NCBI GenBank assembly: GCA_965209065.1
Contig: OZ242373.1
Location: 806,001 to 870,000 of the forward strand
Length of the DNA stretch: 64,000 nucleotides
Source of the DNA: CBDBUR01 sp965209065
GTDB taxonomy: Bacteria > Pseudomonadota > Alphaproteobacteria > JAPOUT01 > G958296285
Direction of reading: 5' to 3'
In this document: piece after piece, positions 53,401 to 61,253 of the stretch
How positions within the stretch are numbered: position 1 is the stretch's first letter
How the letters are laid out: each line of letters opens with the position of its first letter
Program-made: the position numbers and the translations under genes
The notes under the pieces: generated by a model
Database searches by the model: none
What the model was told of the DNA's origin: nothing
What the model saw: the letters and a program-made list of their open reading frames with translations, nothing else

Positions 53401-54360
53401 TCATAGGCGGGCTGCTTCGTCTTGTTTGATGGCAGCCCGCAGTTTTGCCGAACGCGCCCTAGGGTTATCCCCTATTTCCTCGAGGCTCGGCGTGATTGGT
53501 GATTTTGTTAAAGTGTCAAAGCGCGCGCGCGCACTCTTTGGCAGCGCAATAGGTAGCGGAACAAAACGGCTTACCCCCGCACCCCCCGCAGACGAACGCT
53601 TTTGTAAAAAACGCTTCACGATGCGGTCTTCTAAAGAATGAAAACTCACGACAACAAGCCTGCCGCCTGCCTTTAGCACTTTCTCTGAAGCCTCTAGCCC
53701 TTCAGTTAAGGCGGCAAGCTCATCATTGACAAAAATGCGTAAGGCTTGAAAGCAACGGGTGGCAGGATGAATTTTGTTATGCGGATAGGGTCGTGCGGGG
53801 TAAGCGGTGGATATAATATCGGCTAATTGCTTTGTCGTTGTTATCGGGTTTTGGTGGCGCGCCTTCACAATAGCGCGCGCGATGCGCTTGGCAAATTTCT
53901 CCTCGCCGTTCGTCTTGAAAATATGGGCAAGCTCCCACTGCGATAAGCGATTAACATAATCACTTGCCGTCTCGCCCGAAGAATTATCCATACGCATATC
54001 TAACGCGCCGTCTTTGGAAAAAGAAAAACCACGCGCCGACTCCTCTAATTGAAAAGATGAAACGCCCGCATCAAAACTAACGCCATTGACTTTTGAAAAA
54101 GGAGTCTCCGCTAAATGATGCTCTAACGAACTAAAGCATCCGTGAATAAGCGTTAAACGATTTGGGTAAGCCTCTTGTAAAACACGACCGCGCTTAATTG
54201 CATCAGGGTCTTTATCCAGCGCGACCACCGAACACTGCGCGCACTCTAACACCGCGCGCGTATGTCCGCCGCCGCCAAAAGAACCATCAACATAAACTTC
54301 ACCTTCTTTCGGCACGAGATATTTCAATACCTCCTTTGTCATTACCGGAATATGGTTCAT
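53401..54360 (-). CDS. rsmH: 16S rRNA m4C1402 methyltransferase RsmH
   Basis: 319-residue AdoMet-dependent methyltransferase. It has HIPVMTKEVLKYL at the N-terminus, VDGSFGGGGHTRAVLE (AdoMet loop), SFDAGVSSFQLEE, DMRMDN and the C-terminal VVVSFHSLEDRIVKRFL. The start overlaps the mraZ stop by 4 bases. It is second gene of the operon, as usual. Confidence 0.97.
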   Translation of the reverse strand: MNHIPVMTKEVLKYLVPKEGEVYVDGSFGGGGHTRAVLECAQCSVVALDKDPDAIKRGRVLQEAYPNRLTLIHGCFSSLEHHLAETPFSKVNGVSFDAGVSSFQLEESARGFSFSKDGALDMRMDNSSGETASDYVNRLSQWELAHIFKTNGEEKFAKRIARAIVKARHQNPITTTKQLADIISTAYPARPYPHNKIHPATRCFQALRIFVNDELAALTEGLEASEKVLKAGGRLVVVSFHSLEDRIVKRFLQKRSSAGGAGVSRFVPLPIALPKSARARFDTLTKSPITPSLEEIGDNPRARSAKLRAAIKQDEAARL

Positions 54361-54806
54361 TTATTCCTCCTGCTCTTTTGTAAATAAGAACGCGCGCGCA
54401 CACGCGAACTCGCAACATGCTTCTCTAACGCTTTCGGCGACCAAAGCTCGAAACGCAAGCCAACGCCAACAAAAGCAACTTCATCTTTCAACTTGGCAAA
54501 TTCACAGAAATGCTCGGGCAACATAATGCGCCCCTCTTTATCGAGCACTAAATCATCGCTTTCGCCAATCAGCGTGTGGGCGAGGTCGTGGCGCTCTTTC
54601 GCGTAGAGGTCTAGCTGCGATAGCATTCTATCCACCTCCTCCAGCAAACGCTTGCCGCCCGCCTCGAGCACCGGGTGGCTCAGCGACTTATAGCAATAAA
54701 CCGAGCTTGAACCCTCTGCCTCTAGCTGCGCGCGAAAGCGCGCCGGCACCGATAGCCGTCCCTTGCTATCTAACTTATTTATTATCGTGCCCCTAAAAAA
54801 AGACAT
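54357..54806 (-). CDS. mraZ: MraZ, transcriptional regulator of the dcw operon
   Basis: 149-residue AbrB-like protein with two tandem MraZ domains: FFRGTIINKLDSKGRLSVPARFR near the start and DLVLDKEGRIMLPEHFCEFA in the second. In other bacteria it forms a ring that binds repeats upstream of its own gene. Start at 54806 follows GGGAGC. The predicted operator lies about 55-75 bp upstream of the start. Confidence 0.95.
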   Translation of the reverse strand: MSFFRGTIINKLDSKGRLSVPARFRAQLEAEGSSSVYCYKSLSHPVLEAGGKRLLEEVDRMLSQLDLYAKERHDLAHTLIGESDDLVLDKEGRIMLPEHFCEFAKLKDEVAFVGVGLRFELWSPKALEKHVASSRVRARSYLQKSRRNK

Positions 54807-54858
54807 AATAGCTCCCGTGTTTACCTCTCGCATGCCCTTTGTTGCAATTGGTCTATTA

Positions 54859-54883
54859 TGGGATTATATGGGATTTTATGGGA
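54859..54883. promoter_or_regulatory. MraZ operator: three TGGGA repeats with 5-bp spacing
   Basis: TGGGA at 54859-54863, 54869-54873 and 54879-54883, each separated by exactly 5 bp (TTATA, TTTTA), read on the plus strand. This is the published pattern of MraZ-binding direct repeats. They overlap the -10 element and spacer of the mraZ promoter, so bound MraZ would block RNA polymerase. Confidence 0.85.
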
Positions 54884-54891
54884 AATGTCAA
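54863..54891 (-). promoter_or_regulatory. Sigma-70 promoter of the dcw operon
   Basis: On the minus strand TTGACA (54886-54891), a 17-bp spacer and TATAAT (54863-54868) form a perfect consensus promoter. Transcription would start near 54856, giving a leader of about 50 nt before mraZ. Confidence 0.85.
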
Positions 54892-54908
54892 GCAGAAGAT
54901 TCGAGGTT

Positions 54909-55105
54909 TATATACATAATTAAGCAAACCATACTTCTTCCTCGTCACCCCCGCAATGATAGGCTGTAGTCGCCTGAGAGCTAATTAGCGGGGGTCTAAC
55001 TGAATCAACTGGTTAGTTTCCATTAAGATAACTTGTTTAGATTCCCGCTTTCGCGGGAATGACGAGGGGGAGAGCAGATTTATCTAATTATGTGCATAAT
55101 TCTTG
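54909..55105. repeat. Non-coding palindromic element with imperfect inverted ends (MITE-like)
   Basis: The two ends are related as an imperfect inverted repeat of about 45 bp sharing ACATAATTA and CCTCGTCA-N2-CCCGC. Inside are two hairpins: CCCCCGC (54948-54954) with GCGGGGG (54988-54994), and ATTCCCGC (55041-55048) with GCGGGAAT (55053-55060). No open frame. It has the look of a small non-autonomous mobile repeat; the ATTCCCGC-TTTC-GCGGGAAT hairpin is of a kind dispersed in many bacterial genomes. Confidence 0.5.
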
Positions 55106-55116
55106 TTTTTCCCCAT

Positions 55117-55146
55117 TTGACACTTTTACAAGAATCAAGTTATAGT
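55117..55146 (+). promoter_or_regulatory. Strong sigma-70 promoter of the structured RNA
   Basis: TTGACA (55117-55122), an 18-bp spacer and TATAGT (55141-55146). The expected start is near 55153, exactly at the first base of the long RNA stem. Confidence 0.75.
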
Positions 55147-55152
55147 AGCTCT

Positions 55153-55297
55153 GCTTCTATATATGCGTTCAGGAAGCCTGACGATGTCGGGTTTCCATTG
55201 AATATAATACCCGATAGCTTTCGCTAGAAGGGAATAAGATGGCATCTTCCTGAACGTTGATAGAAGCAAAGCCCGACTTGAGTCGGGTGGTTTATTT
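55153..55297 (+). ncRNA. Structured small RNA or attenuating leader, family unknown
   Basis: The arms GCTTCTAT...GTTCAGGAAG (55153-55176) and CTTCCTGAAC...ATAGAAGC (55246-55267) pair over about 18 positions. They enclose two smaller stems: TCGGGT/ACCCGA (55188-55193 with 55209-55214 region) and TAGC-TTTC-GCTA. An intrinsic terminator closes the unit. The terminator arms (CCCGAC/GTCGGG) could also pair with the inner TCGGGT or ACCCGA, so alternative folds are possible. It does not match rnpB, tmRNA or SRP RNA; 6S RNA was considered but the inner branching differs. It may be an independent small RNA or a riboswitch-like leader for the gene at 55325. Confidence 0.6.
55272..55297 (+). terminator. 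Intrinsic terminator of the structured RNA
   Basis: Stem CCCGAC (55272-55277), loop TTGA, GTCGGG (55282-55287), then a T-rich tail (TGGTTTATTT). It ends about 30 bp before the next start codon. Confidence 0.65.
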
Positions 55298-55324
55298 CAA
55301 TCAGTAATATTATGGGAGAATAAT

Positions 55325-55606
55325 ATGTTTGATGATGATAAAAGTTCTTCCCTTTCAGAAGATGAGTCATACAACAAGTTAGCAGAGACTTGTGGGGTAA
55401 TCAGTGCCATAGCGGGTTTCATTTTTGGTGCTATTTTTTGTATTTATAAGTTTAGCTCTATTACTGCGGGAATTATTGGAGGGGCGATATTCAGTATCAT
55501 TGGTGGGGTTTTAGGTGCTTTATTAGGTCCTGTCATTGTTGTATTGCTCTGTATTGCTTTTTTTGTTTTTCTGCTTTATTTAGCCTCATTACTTATAAAC
55601 TCATAA
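55325..55606 (+). CDS. Small Gly-rich membrane protein (93 residues)
   Basis: Not recognised. The first 20 residues are acidic and Ser-rich. The rest is two or three hydrophobic segments rich in Gly, Ile and Phe (GVISAIAGFIFGAIFC, AGIIGGAIFSIIGGVLGALLG, VVLLCIAFFVFLLYLASLL), resembling glycine-zipper proteins. GGGAGA lies 7 bases upstream. AT-rich relative to the dcw genes, it stands downstream of the structured RNA. Confidence 0.6.
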   Translation: MFDDDKSSSLSEDESYNKLAETCGVISAIAGFIFGAIFCIYKFSSITAGIIGGAIFSIIGGVLGALLGPVIVVLLCIAFFVFLLYLASLLINS

Positions 55607-55735
55607 CAGCCTTCAGCTTAGATTTTTCCTTTATTTCATGTTTTGTATATGCTTTAATGTAATGATGATATTCTCTTCCCCCAAAAGGGATAAGAAAGTT
55701 ATATGTTTTTAATTTACTCATAATGGAGGTTTTCT

Positions 55736-55987
55736 ATGAAGTTAAAAGTTGAAGTTAAAGAAAGAGCAGATAGTCGTCCTAATAATGAATTATGGTATTG
55801 GCGGATAATTGATTTGGATGCTCCTTTAATTAATAATGAACCAGATGTAAAAATAAAATCTGAGGATATTTATAAATCTGAGGATAAGTGTATTGAGGGA
55901 ATGCTCGATATTCTTATAATGCTAAAAGAGCGCAACTATAAATTTTCCTCTGAAATTGAAAAATATACCGACAGGCAGAAAAAATAA
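55736..55987 (+). CDS. Small unknown soluble protein (83 residues)
   Basis: Not recognised. A good ribosome binding site (GGAGG, 7 bases) precedes the ATG. The product is charged and predicted alpha/beta (MKLKVEVKERADSR, ELWYWRIIDLDAPL, MLDILIMLKERNYKFSSEIE). AT-rich like the previous gene. The 129 bp before it hold AT-rich sequence and a possible promoter but no other gene. It ends 11 bp before the 3' end of rnpB on the opposite strand. Confidence 0.55.
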   Translation: MKLKVEVKERADSRPNNELWYWRIIDLDAPLINNEPDVKIKSEDIYKSEDKCIEGMLDILIMLKERNYKFSSEIEKYTDRQKK

Positions 55988-55998
55988 AACAAAAAACA

Positions 55999-56387
55999 GC
56001 TAGATGGCTCGTAAGCCGAGTTCTGTCCTGCCGAAATTGACGATTAACATCGCTAATGACTACAGAGATGGCTATTTATCTGGGGCTTCAATTACTTGAA
56101 ACCTCGTTGCGATTTACCCGTGCGCTCGAAGCTCGAAACCAGCCCGCGCAATGCGCGGCGCACCTATTCAATCTTGCTCCCGATGGGGCTTGCCATGCCG
56201 CTTCTGTCGCCAGAAGCGCGGTGCGCTCTTACCGCACCTTTTCACCCTTACCACCCGAAAGTGGCGGTTTGTTTTCTGTGGCGCTTTCCCTGAGATTGCT
56301 CTCGCTGGGCATTACCCAGCATCGTGTCTCTGCGGAGCTCGGACTTTCCTCTCTAGTAACCTAGAGCAACCATCCAGCCATCTAGCT
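55999..56387 (-). ncRNA. rnpB: RNase P RNA
   Basis: On the minus strand the 5' part contains the hallmark GAGGAAAGTCCGAGCTCC, and ACAGAAAACAAACCGCC follows. The 3' part contains GACAGAACTCGGCTTACGAGCC. The ends pair as GCTAGATGGC with GCCATCTAGC. About 389 nt, the bacterial type A size. A T-rich run follows the 3' end. Its 5' end abuts the stop of the upstream amidase gene. Confidence 0.93.
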
Positions 56388-57162
56388 AAGGCATAGCGTA
56401 AAATATCTTTATTAGGGTGTCAAGAACATAAGCCGTTGAGCGGTCGAACTTGCCATCAACGCGAGCCGGTCGCCAGTGCCGCTGAAAAGTAGAGAGCAAA
56501 GTTTTCGTTGGAATAGCAGGGTTGGGGTCATAGCCTAACGCAAGCAGCTTTTGTCGCGCTTCTTGTTCGCTGCCATAGTTCTTATCCGCTTTGGGTGCAT
56601 CAATCCAAACGCCAATGTTTGCTAAAGCTAACGCGCGCCAGTTAAAATGAGCGTCAGGGTCTCTCTTGCGCGCCGGCGCAATATCAGAATGGGCAAGCAC
56701 ATACTTGATAGCCCGATGACGATAAAATATATTTTGCGCTAACTCTAACGCCGACTTCTCTTGTTGCGCCGTATAAGCCTTGCCCGTCTCGTCTATCAGC
56801 TCAATGCCGATAGAGCAAGAATTAATATCACGCACCCCGCGCCAATAGGCAGAGCCTGCATGCCACGCGCGGTCTTTTTCATCAACCAGCCCGTAAATTT
56901 TGCCGTCCCTATCAATAATATAATGCGCGCTCGTGTTATGCTCTAGCAAAGCCCATACCCCCTTCTCTAGCGGCGACTTCTTACTAAAATTAGGACTCGC
57001 CTTCACCTTGTTTTTATAAGCCTCGCTCTTTTTAAGCTCGGGGATACTGATAGCGTGAAATATTACCATATCAATAGACGTCTTCCCCTTAGGGCGACAA
57101 CCATAATTCTTGTTCTCTACAAATCCCTTGAACTGCTTTTTTATAATTTTGAGCCTTGCCAT
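56386..57162 (-). CDS. N-acetylmuramoyl-L-alanine amidase, AmpD-like with C-terminal peptidoglycan-binding fold
   Basis: 258-residue amidase_2 zinc enzyme without a signal peptide, so probably cytosolic recycling of anhydro-muropeptides. Zinc-ligand regions are VIFHAIS (His 36) and LAHSDIAPARKRDPDAHFNW. AHYIIDRDGKIYGLVDE and SIGIELID are also typical. The last 70 residues resemble a peptidoglycan-binding domain (LLALGYDPN, LSTFQRHWRPARVDGKFDRST). Start at 57162 is adjacent to the stop of the upstream transporter gene. Confidence 0.85.
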   Translation of the reverse strand: MARLKIIKKQFKGFVENKNYGCRPKGKTSIDMVIFHAISIPELKKSEAYKNKVKASPNFSKKSPLEKGVWALLEHNTSAHYIIDRDGKIYGLVDEKDRAWHAGSAYWRGVRDINSCSIGIELIDETGKAYTAQQEKSALELAQNIFYRHRAIKYVLAHSDIAPARKRDPDAHFNWRALALANIGVWIDAPKADKNYGSEQEARQKLLALGYDPNPAIPTKTLLSTFQRHWRPARVDGKFDRSTAYVLDTLIKIFYAMP

Positions 57163-57163
57163 G

Positions 57164-58045
57164 TTAAGCCCCACGTCCGAGCATTCTTCTGCCGCCCTCG
57201 CGCTCGACGATAACCAGCGAGCCGAGCAAAACAATACAGCCGCCTATCAAAAAACGAACGCTCAAATCATCGCCCCATACCAAAAAGCCAAAGAGAACGC
57301 CAAACACCGGCGCTAAAAGAGTCAGAGTCGAAATTAAACCAACCTCATAGCGTTGTAGCAGATAATACATTCCCGCATGACCAATCAGGCTTGCCCCCAA
57401 AGCCGTATACAAAACACCCGACCAGCCAACCCAGCTGGCGTTTTGGATAATCTCTAAATGATTGCTCTCAAAAATTAGCGAGAAAACCAGCAAGGGCGGA
57501 AAAGACAAAACCGCTATCCACGCCTGCAGCTCAAAAGTGTTTATTTCGGGCATCTTTCTCATCATCATCGTGCCGATGCTGCCGACAAAAGCCGCCGCAA
57601 TAACAAAAAAAGCACCATCAATATCGCTAAACACGATGGGGTCAAAGCCGATAATCATCACCCCGCTAAAAGATAGAGCCAAAGCGCACGCACGGCGATA
57701 GCCGACCTTCTCGCCGAGCACCAGAACCGAAAGCAAAGTCGCGAAAGGCGCACCCATCTGTCCCAAAATCGCCACCGCCGATACCTGATTTGACAAAGCC
57801 ATCCCCGCGTAAAAAAGAGAAAAATGCAACCCACCCATCGTAACAGAAATAATCGCAATCTCTTTCATCTGCCCCTTGTGAATGCGCAAAACAGGCAACA
57901 AAACCAAAGACAAAAGAAGATAACGCAGACAGGTGAATAATAAAGGAGGAATTTCGCTCACGCCCGCCTTGCCCGCTACAAAAGTAAAACCCCAAACTAA
58001 ACAAATAAGAACTAAAAAAGCAAGATGCTGTGGCTTCATTATCAT
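57164..58045 (-). CDS. EamA/DMT-family transporter (copy 2)
   Basis: 293-residue inner membrane protein with ten hydrophobic segments in two EamA halves (LICLVWGFTFVAGKAGV, then SGVLYTALGASLIGHAGMYYLLQRYE). It is a drug/metabolite exporter superfamily member with unknown substrate. It is clearly a paralogue of the next gene at 58088-58966 (QRYEVGLISTLTLLAPVFGV versus QRYEVSLLSVLTSFVPVFGI). A second ATG at 58039 is an equally good start. Confidence 0.88.
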   Translation of the reverse strand: MIMKPQHLAFLVLICLVWGFTFVAGKAGVSEIPPLLFTCLRYLLLSLVLLPVLRIHKGQMKEIAIISVTMGGLHFSLFYAGMALSNQVSAVAILGQMGAPFATLLSVLVLGEKVGYRRACALALSFSGVMIIGFDPIVFSDIDGAFFVIAAAFVGSIGTMMMRKMPEINTFELQAWIAVLSFPPLLVFSLIFESNHLEIIQNASWVGWSGVLYTALGASLIGHAGMYYLLQRYEVGLISTLTLLAPVFGVLFGFLVWGDDLSVRFLIGGCIVLLGSLVIVEREGGRRMLGRGA

Positions 58046-58087
58046 AATCGCATTTTACGCGCTCGCGCCATAATAGCAAGGACAAAA

Positions 58088-58966
58088 TTAAAGCGGCACG
58101 TCTTCCACTTCTTGTTTGTTGCGCTCGATAATCACAACGCCCCCGATGATAATCGCTAACCCGCCGAACATCATCTGCTGCGTGAGCGCGTCGTCGCGAA
58201 TCAAGGTCGCAAGAATAATTCCAAAGACCGGAACAAAGCTCGTCAAAACCGAAAGCAAGGAAACTTCATAACGCTGCACCAAATAATAAAACAACCCGTA
58301 AGCGAGTAAAGTCGCCGCAAGCGAAGTATAAAGAACGCCACTCCACGCCAGCCAGCTTGCCGTTTGCATAATCTCGATTTGACCGCTCTCAAACAAGAGC
58401 GTCCCCGCCAAAAGCAACGGGAAAGAAACCAAAGCAACCCACGCTTGTAAGTGAAGCACCGGCACCTCTACCAACTGGCGCATAAAAATCGTGCCGAGCG
58501 CTCCCACCAAAGACGAAAGCAAAATAAAAATAATACCCGCTTGATAATCAAAAATAGCATCATCAAAACTCATTATTATCATTCCGACAAAGCACATCAC
58601 AAAACCCGTTATGCGCCTAAAGCCCACGCGCTCGCCCAATATCAAAATGGAAAACATCATCGCGAAGGGAACTTCCATCTGCACCGCTATCGCCACCACC
58701 GACATATTTTCTAGAATCTCCATCCCGCCGTAAAACAAACCAATGTGCAACGCGCCTTGTAGCAAGCCTATCGCGCAAAGACGAAGCATCTGCCCTTGAT
58801 AGATTCTCAAAAAAGGAAAAAGCAAGCTCAACAGCAACCCATAACGTAAAGCCGCGAACAAAATCGGCGGGAACTCCTCCACGCTCGCCTTGCCCATAAT
58901 AAACGTGCCAGACCAAATAAGACAGCACAGCATAATTAACGCAAAATGTTCGGGTTTCATTACCAT
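58088..58966 (-). CDS. EamA/DMT-family transporter (copy 1)
   Basis: 292-residue EamA transporter with ten predicted helices, the first of a tandem pair. N-terminus MKPEHFALIMLCCLIWSGTF parallels MKPQHLAFLVLICLVWGFTF of its partner. The two are separated by 42 bp. DMT proteins work as exporters of amino acids or metabolites, sometimes as dimers; substrate unknown here. Confidence 0.88.
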   Translation of the reverse strand: MVMKPEHFALIMLCCLIWSGTFIMGKASVEEFPPILFAALRYGLLLSLLFPFLRIYQGQMLRLCAIGLLQGALHIGLFYGGMEILENMSVVAIAVQMEVPFAMMFSILILGERVGFRRITGFVMCFVGMIIMSFDDAIFDYQAGIIFILLSSLVGALGTIFMRQLVEVPVLHLQAWVALVSFPLLLAGTLLFESGQIEIMQTASWLAWSGVLYTSLAATLLAYGLFYYLVQRYEVSLLSVLTSFVPVFGIILATLIRDDALTQQMMFGGLAIIIGGVVIIERNKQEVEDVPL

Positions 58967-59046
58967 AACGCCCCTATCATAGCTTATGTTTTCACCGAAA
59001 TTTTGGTATAATGTGCTACCATCACTAAATAGTAAGAGAGGGGGAA

Positions 59047-60213
59047 ATGGACTTTCAGCTTAAAGAAGAATATAAGATGCTCCAAGACCTTGTTGCGCGC
59101 TTTGTCGCCGACGAGTTGCAGCCGCTCGAAGCCAGCGTGCTGAGCCGCGCTGTCGAAACCGGCAGCCGCTTCTTGACCCCGCAGGAACTCGCGCCGCTCC
59201 ACGAGAAGTCTAAGGCTTTGGGGCTGTGGGGGCTTGACGCGCCCGAAAATGTCGGCGGCAGCAACATGCCCCTCGAGGCGATGATTGGCGTCAATATTGA
59301 GCTTGGCAAAACCATCACGCCTTATTTTTTTCCGCCCGATAGCCCGAACCTCAAAATGCTCGCCGCGACCGTCAATGACGCGCAACGCGAAAAATATCTA
59401 GAGCCCTATGTTCGCGGCGAAACTATCTCTGCCATCGCCATCTCCGAGCCGAGCGCCGGCGCCGACCCCGCCGAAATGAAAACCACCGCCACCAAAACCA
59501 ACGAAGGCTGGGTGCTCAACGGACGCAAAATTTGGATTAGCCGCGCCGATAAAGCCCACTTCACTATTATAATGGCGCTCACCGATAAGGAGAAAAAAGC
59601 GCGCGGCGGTATCTCTGCTTTTCTTGTCGATAAAGAAACCAAAGGTTTTGAGGTCACGCGCGCTATCCCGATGATTGGCGGCAATACAACTTATGAAATT
59701 GAACTCAATGATTGCCTTGTCCCGCACGACAACTTGCTCGGCGAGGAGGGACAAGGCTTTGTGCCAATGCAACTGCGACTCTCTACGCGGAGATTACAAA
59801 TGGCGAGCTGGGCTGTCGGGTTTGCCGAGCGCGCGCTCGAAATGATGTGTGAATACGCCCCGCAACGCTCGACCTTTGGCAAGCCGCTCGCCGAGCGCGG
59901 CACAATACAAAATTGGGTCAGCGATGGAGCAACCCAAACCCACGCCGCGCGCCTGATGCTCTACCACGCCGCGTGTAAAGCCGACAAAGGCGAAGACGCG
60001 CGCATAGAATTTTCTATGGTTAAAGCCTACGCGATTGAACAGGCAAGCCTTGTCATCGACCACGCGATGCAGTGCTTCGGCGCAATGGGAATGACCCACG
60101 AATTGCCTCTACAGATGATGGCATCGGAACTGCGCTTAATGCGAATTTATGACGGACCAACCGAAATTCATCGTTGGGTTGTCGCTCGAAACCTACTTAA
60201 CCTTAAACGATAG
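59047..60213 (+). CDS. Acyl-CoA dehydrogenase
   Basis: 388 residues. The family pieces are IAISEPSAGADPAEMKTTA, GWVLNGRKIWISRADKA, the FGKPLAERGTIQNWVSD substrate region and RIYDGPTEIHRWVVARNLL at the C-terminus, resembling ACAD10/11-type enzymes. A strong site (GAGGGGG) precedes the ATG. It forms an operon with the enoyl-CoA hydratase gene 8 bp downstream, two consecutive beta-oxidation steps. Confidence 0.93.
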   Translation: MDFQLKEEYKMLQDLVARFVADELQPLEASVLSRAVETGSRFLTPQELAPLHEKSKALGLWGLDAPENVGGSNMPLEAMIGVNIELGKTITPYFFPPDSPNLKMLAATVNDAQREKYLEPYVRGETISAIAISEPSAGADPAEMKTTATKTNEGWVLNGRKIWISRADKAHFTIIMALTDKEKKARGGISAFLVDKETKGFEVTRAIPMIGGNTTYEIELNDCLVPHDNLLGEEGQGFVPMQLRLSTRRLQMASWAVGFAERALEMMCEYAPQRSTFGKPLAERGTIQNWVSDGATQTHAARLMLYHAACKADKGEDARIEFSMVKAYAIEQASLVIDHAMQCFGAMGMTHELPLQMMASELRLMRIYDGPTEIHRWVVARNLLNLKR

Positions 60214-60221
60214 GAGATATT

Positions 60222-61016
60222 ATGAAAAATACTATTGGAGATGTTCGCATTGAACTAAATGATTTTGTTGGGGTGGTGGAAATTTGCCGCCCACCGCTCA
60301 ATTTTTTTGACGCGCCGCTTATCAAAAATATCGCAGACGCTTTTGATATGCTCGATGAAACTGGTGATTGCCGCGCGCTTGTGCTCGCGAGCGAAGGGAA
60401 ACACTTTTGCGCCGGCGCTAACTTCAGCGATAAGGGACCCGATGTCGGTCCCTTATACGAACAAGCCGCGCGGGTTTTTGCTAGCCGTAAGCCCGTTGTG
60501 GCAGCTGTGCAAGGCTCTGCCATCGGTGGTGGGTTAGGTGTCGCGCTCGTTGCCGATTTTCGTGTCGCCAGCCCCGAAACGCGCTTCGCCGCTAATTTTG
60601 TCAAGCTCGGCATTCACCCCGGCTTTGGCTTGACCTATACCCTGCCTAAACTTATCGGGCAGCAGAACGCTTACAAGATGTTTCTCACCGGGCGCAGAAT
60701 TGGCGGAGAGGAAGCTTTCGCTATGGGCTTGGCAGATGTGCTTGCGCCAAATAGCAACGACATTCGCGCCGAAGCCGTGAAGCTCGCGCGCGAAATTGCC
60801 GCGAACGCTCCTCTTGCTGTGGAAAGCACACGCGCAACCTTGCGCGGTAATCTTCCTAATAACTCTCTTGTGGGAACGACTGACCTCGTGGAAGCTATCC
60901 GCGAACACACCGCGCACGAAGCCAAAGAGCAAATTAGGCTCTTCCAAACAAAAGACCATAAGGAAGGTATCGCCTCCGTTTCTGAACGCCGCGAAGGCAA
61001 CTTCTCCCGAACTTAA
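60222..61016 (+). CDS. Enoyl-CoA hydratase/isomerase family protein
   Basis: 264-residue crotonase-fold protein. The oxyanion-hole segments ALVLASEGKHFCAGANFSD and VAAVQGSAIGGGLGVALVADFRVA are intact, followed by FAANFVKLGIHPGFGLTYTLPKLIG. It hydrates trans-2-enoyl-CoA or catalyses a related reaction. GGAG precedes the start; it is coupled to the acyl-CoA dehydrogenase. Confidence 0.92.
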   Translation: MKNTIGDVRIELNDFVGVVEICRPPLNFFDAPLIKNIADAFDMLDETGDCRALVLASEGKHFCAGANFSDKGPDVGPLYEQAARVFASRKPVVAAVQGSAIGGGLGVALVADFRVASPETRFAANFVKLGIHPGFGLTYTLPKLIGQQNAYKMFLTGRRIGGEEAFAMGLADVLAPNSNDIRAEAVKLAREIAANAPLAVESTRATLRGNLPNNSLVGTTDLVEAIREHTAHEAKEQIRLFQTKDHKEGIASVSERREGNFSRT

Positions 61017-61019
61017 AAT

Positions 61020-61235
61020 TTAACGGCTAAGGCGATTAAGCAAACGCAATACACGACCCTGCTGCCACATCGCTAAACCCGATAGCCCCAGCAAGGGAAA
61101 CAAAATATATTGTAGCAAAGGCAAACTCCAATCTGCCTCTCTGATAAGCGGCGAATAGCAGTAAGCGCCTATACAAGATGCCTCAATTATGTGAAGCCAG
61201 CGAATGATTCTTCTGTAGGTTTGTGGTCTTATCAT
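61020..61235 (-). CDS. Small unknown membrane protein (71 residues)
   Basis: Two hydrophobic segments (ASCIGAYCYSPL, YILFPLLGLSGLAMW) between basic ends. Two ATGs follow an AGGAGG; the second (61235) has the better spacing. It is convergent with the hydratase gene and next to tRNA-Gln. Two-helix proteins of this size near beta-oxidation genes are not a family I can name. Confidence 0.55.
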   Translation of the reverse strand: MIRPQTYRRIIRWLHIIEASCIGAYCYSPLIREADWSLPLLQYILFPLLGLSGLAMWQQGRVLRLLNRLSR

Positions 61236-61253
61236 CATACCTCCTTTTAATAG

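Noticed and set aside
55153..55297. 6S RNA assignment
   Set aside because: A long closing stem is present, but the interior branches into two hairpins rather than a central bubble with an apical stem; left unassigned.
56056..56396. Plus-strand open frames of 65-102 codons
   Set aside because: They lie inside the RNase P RNA gene, whose conserved core and paired ends are clear on the minus strand.
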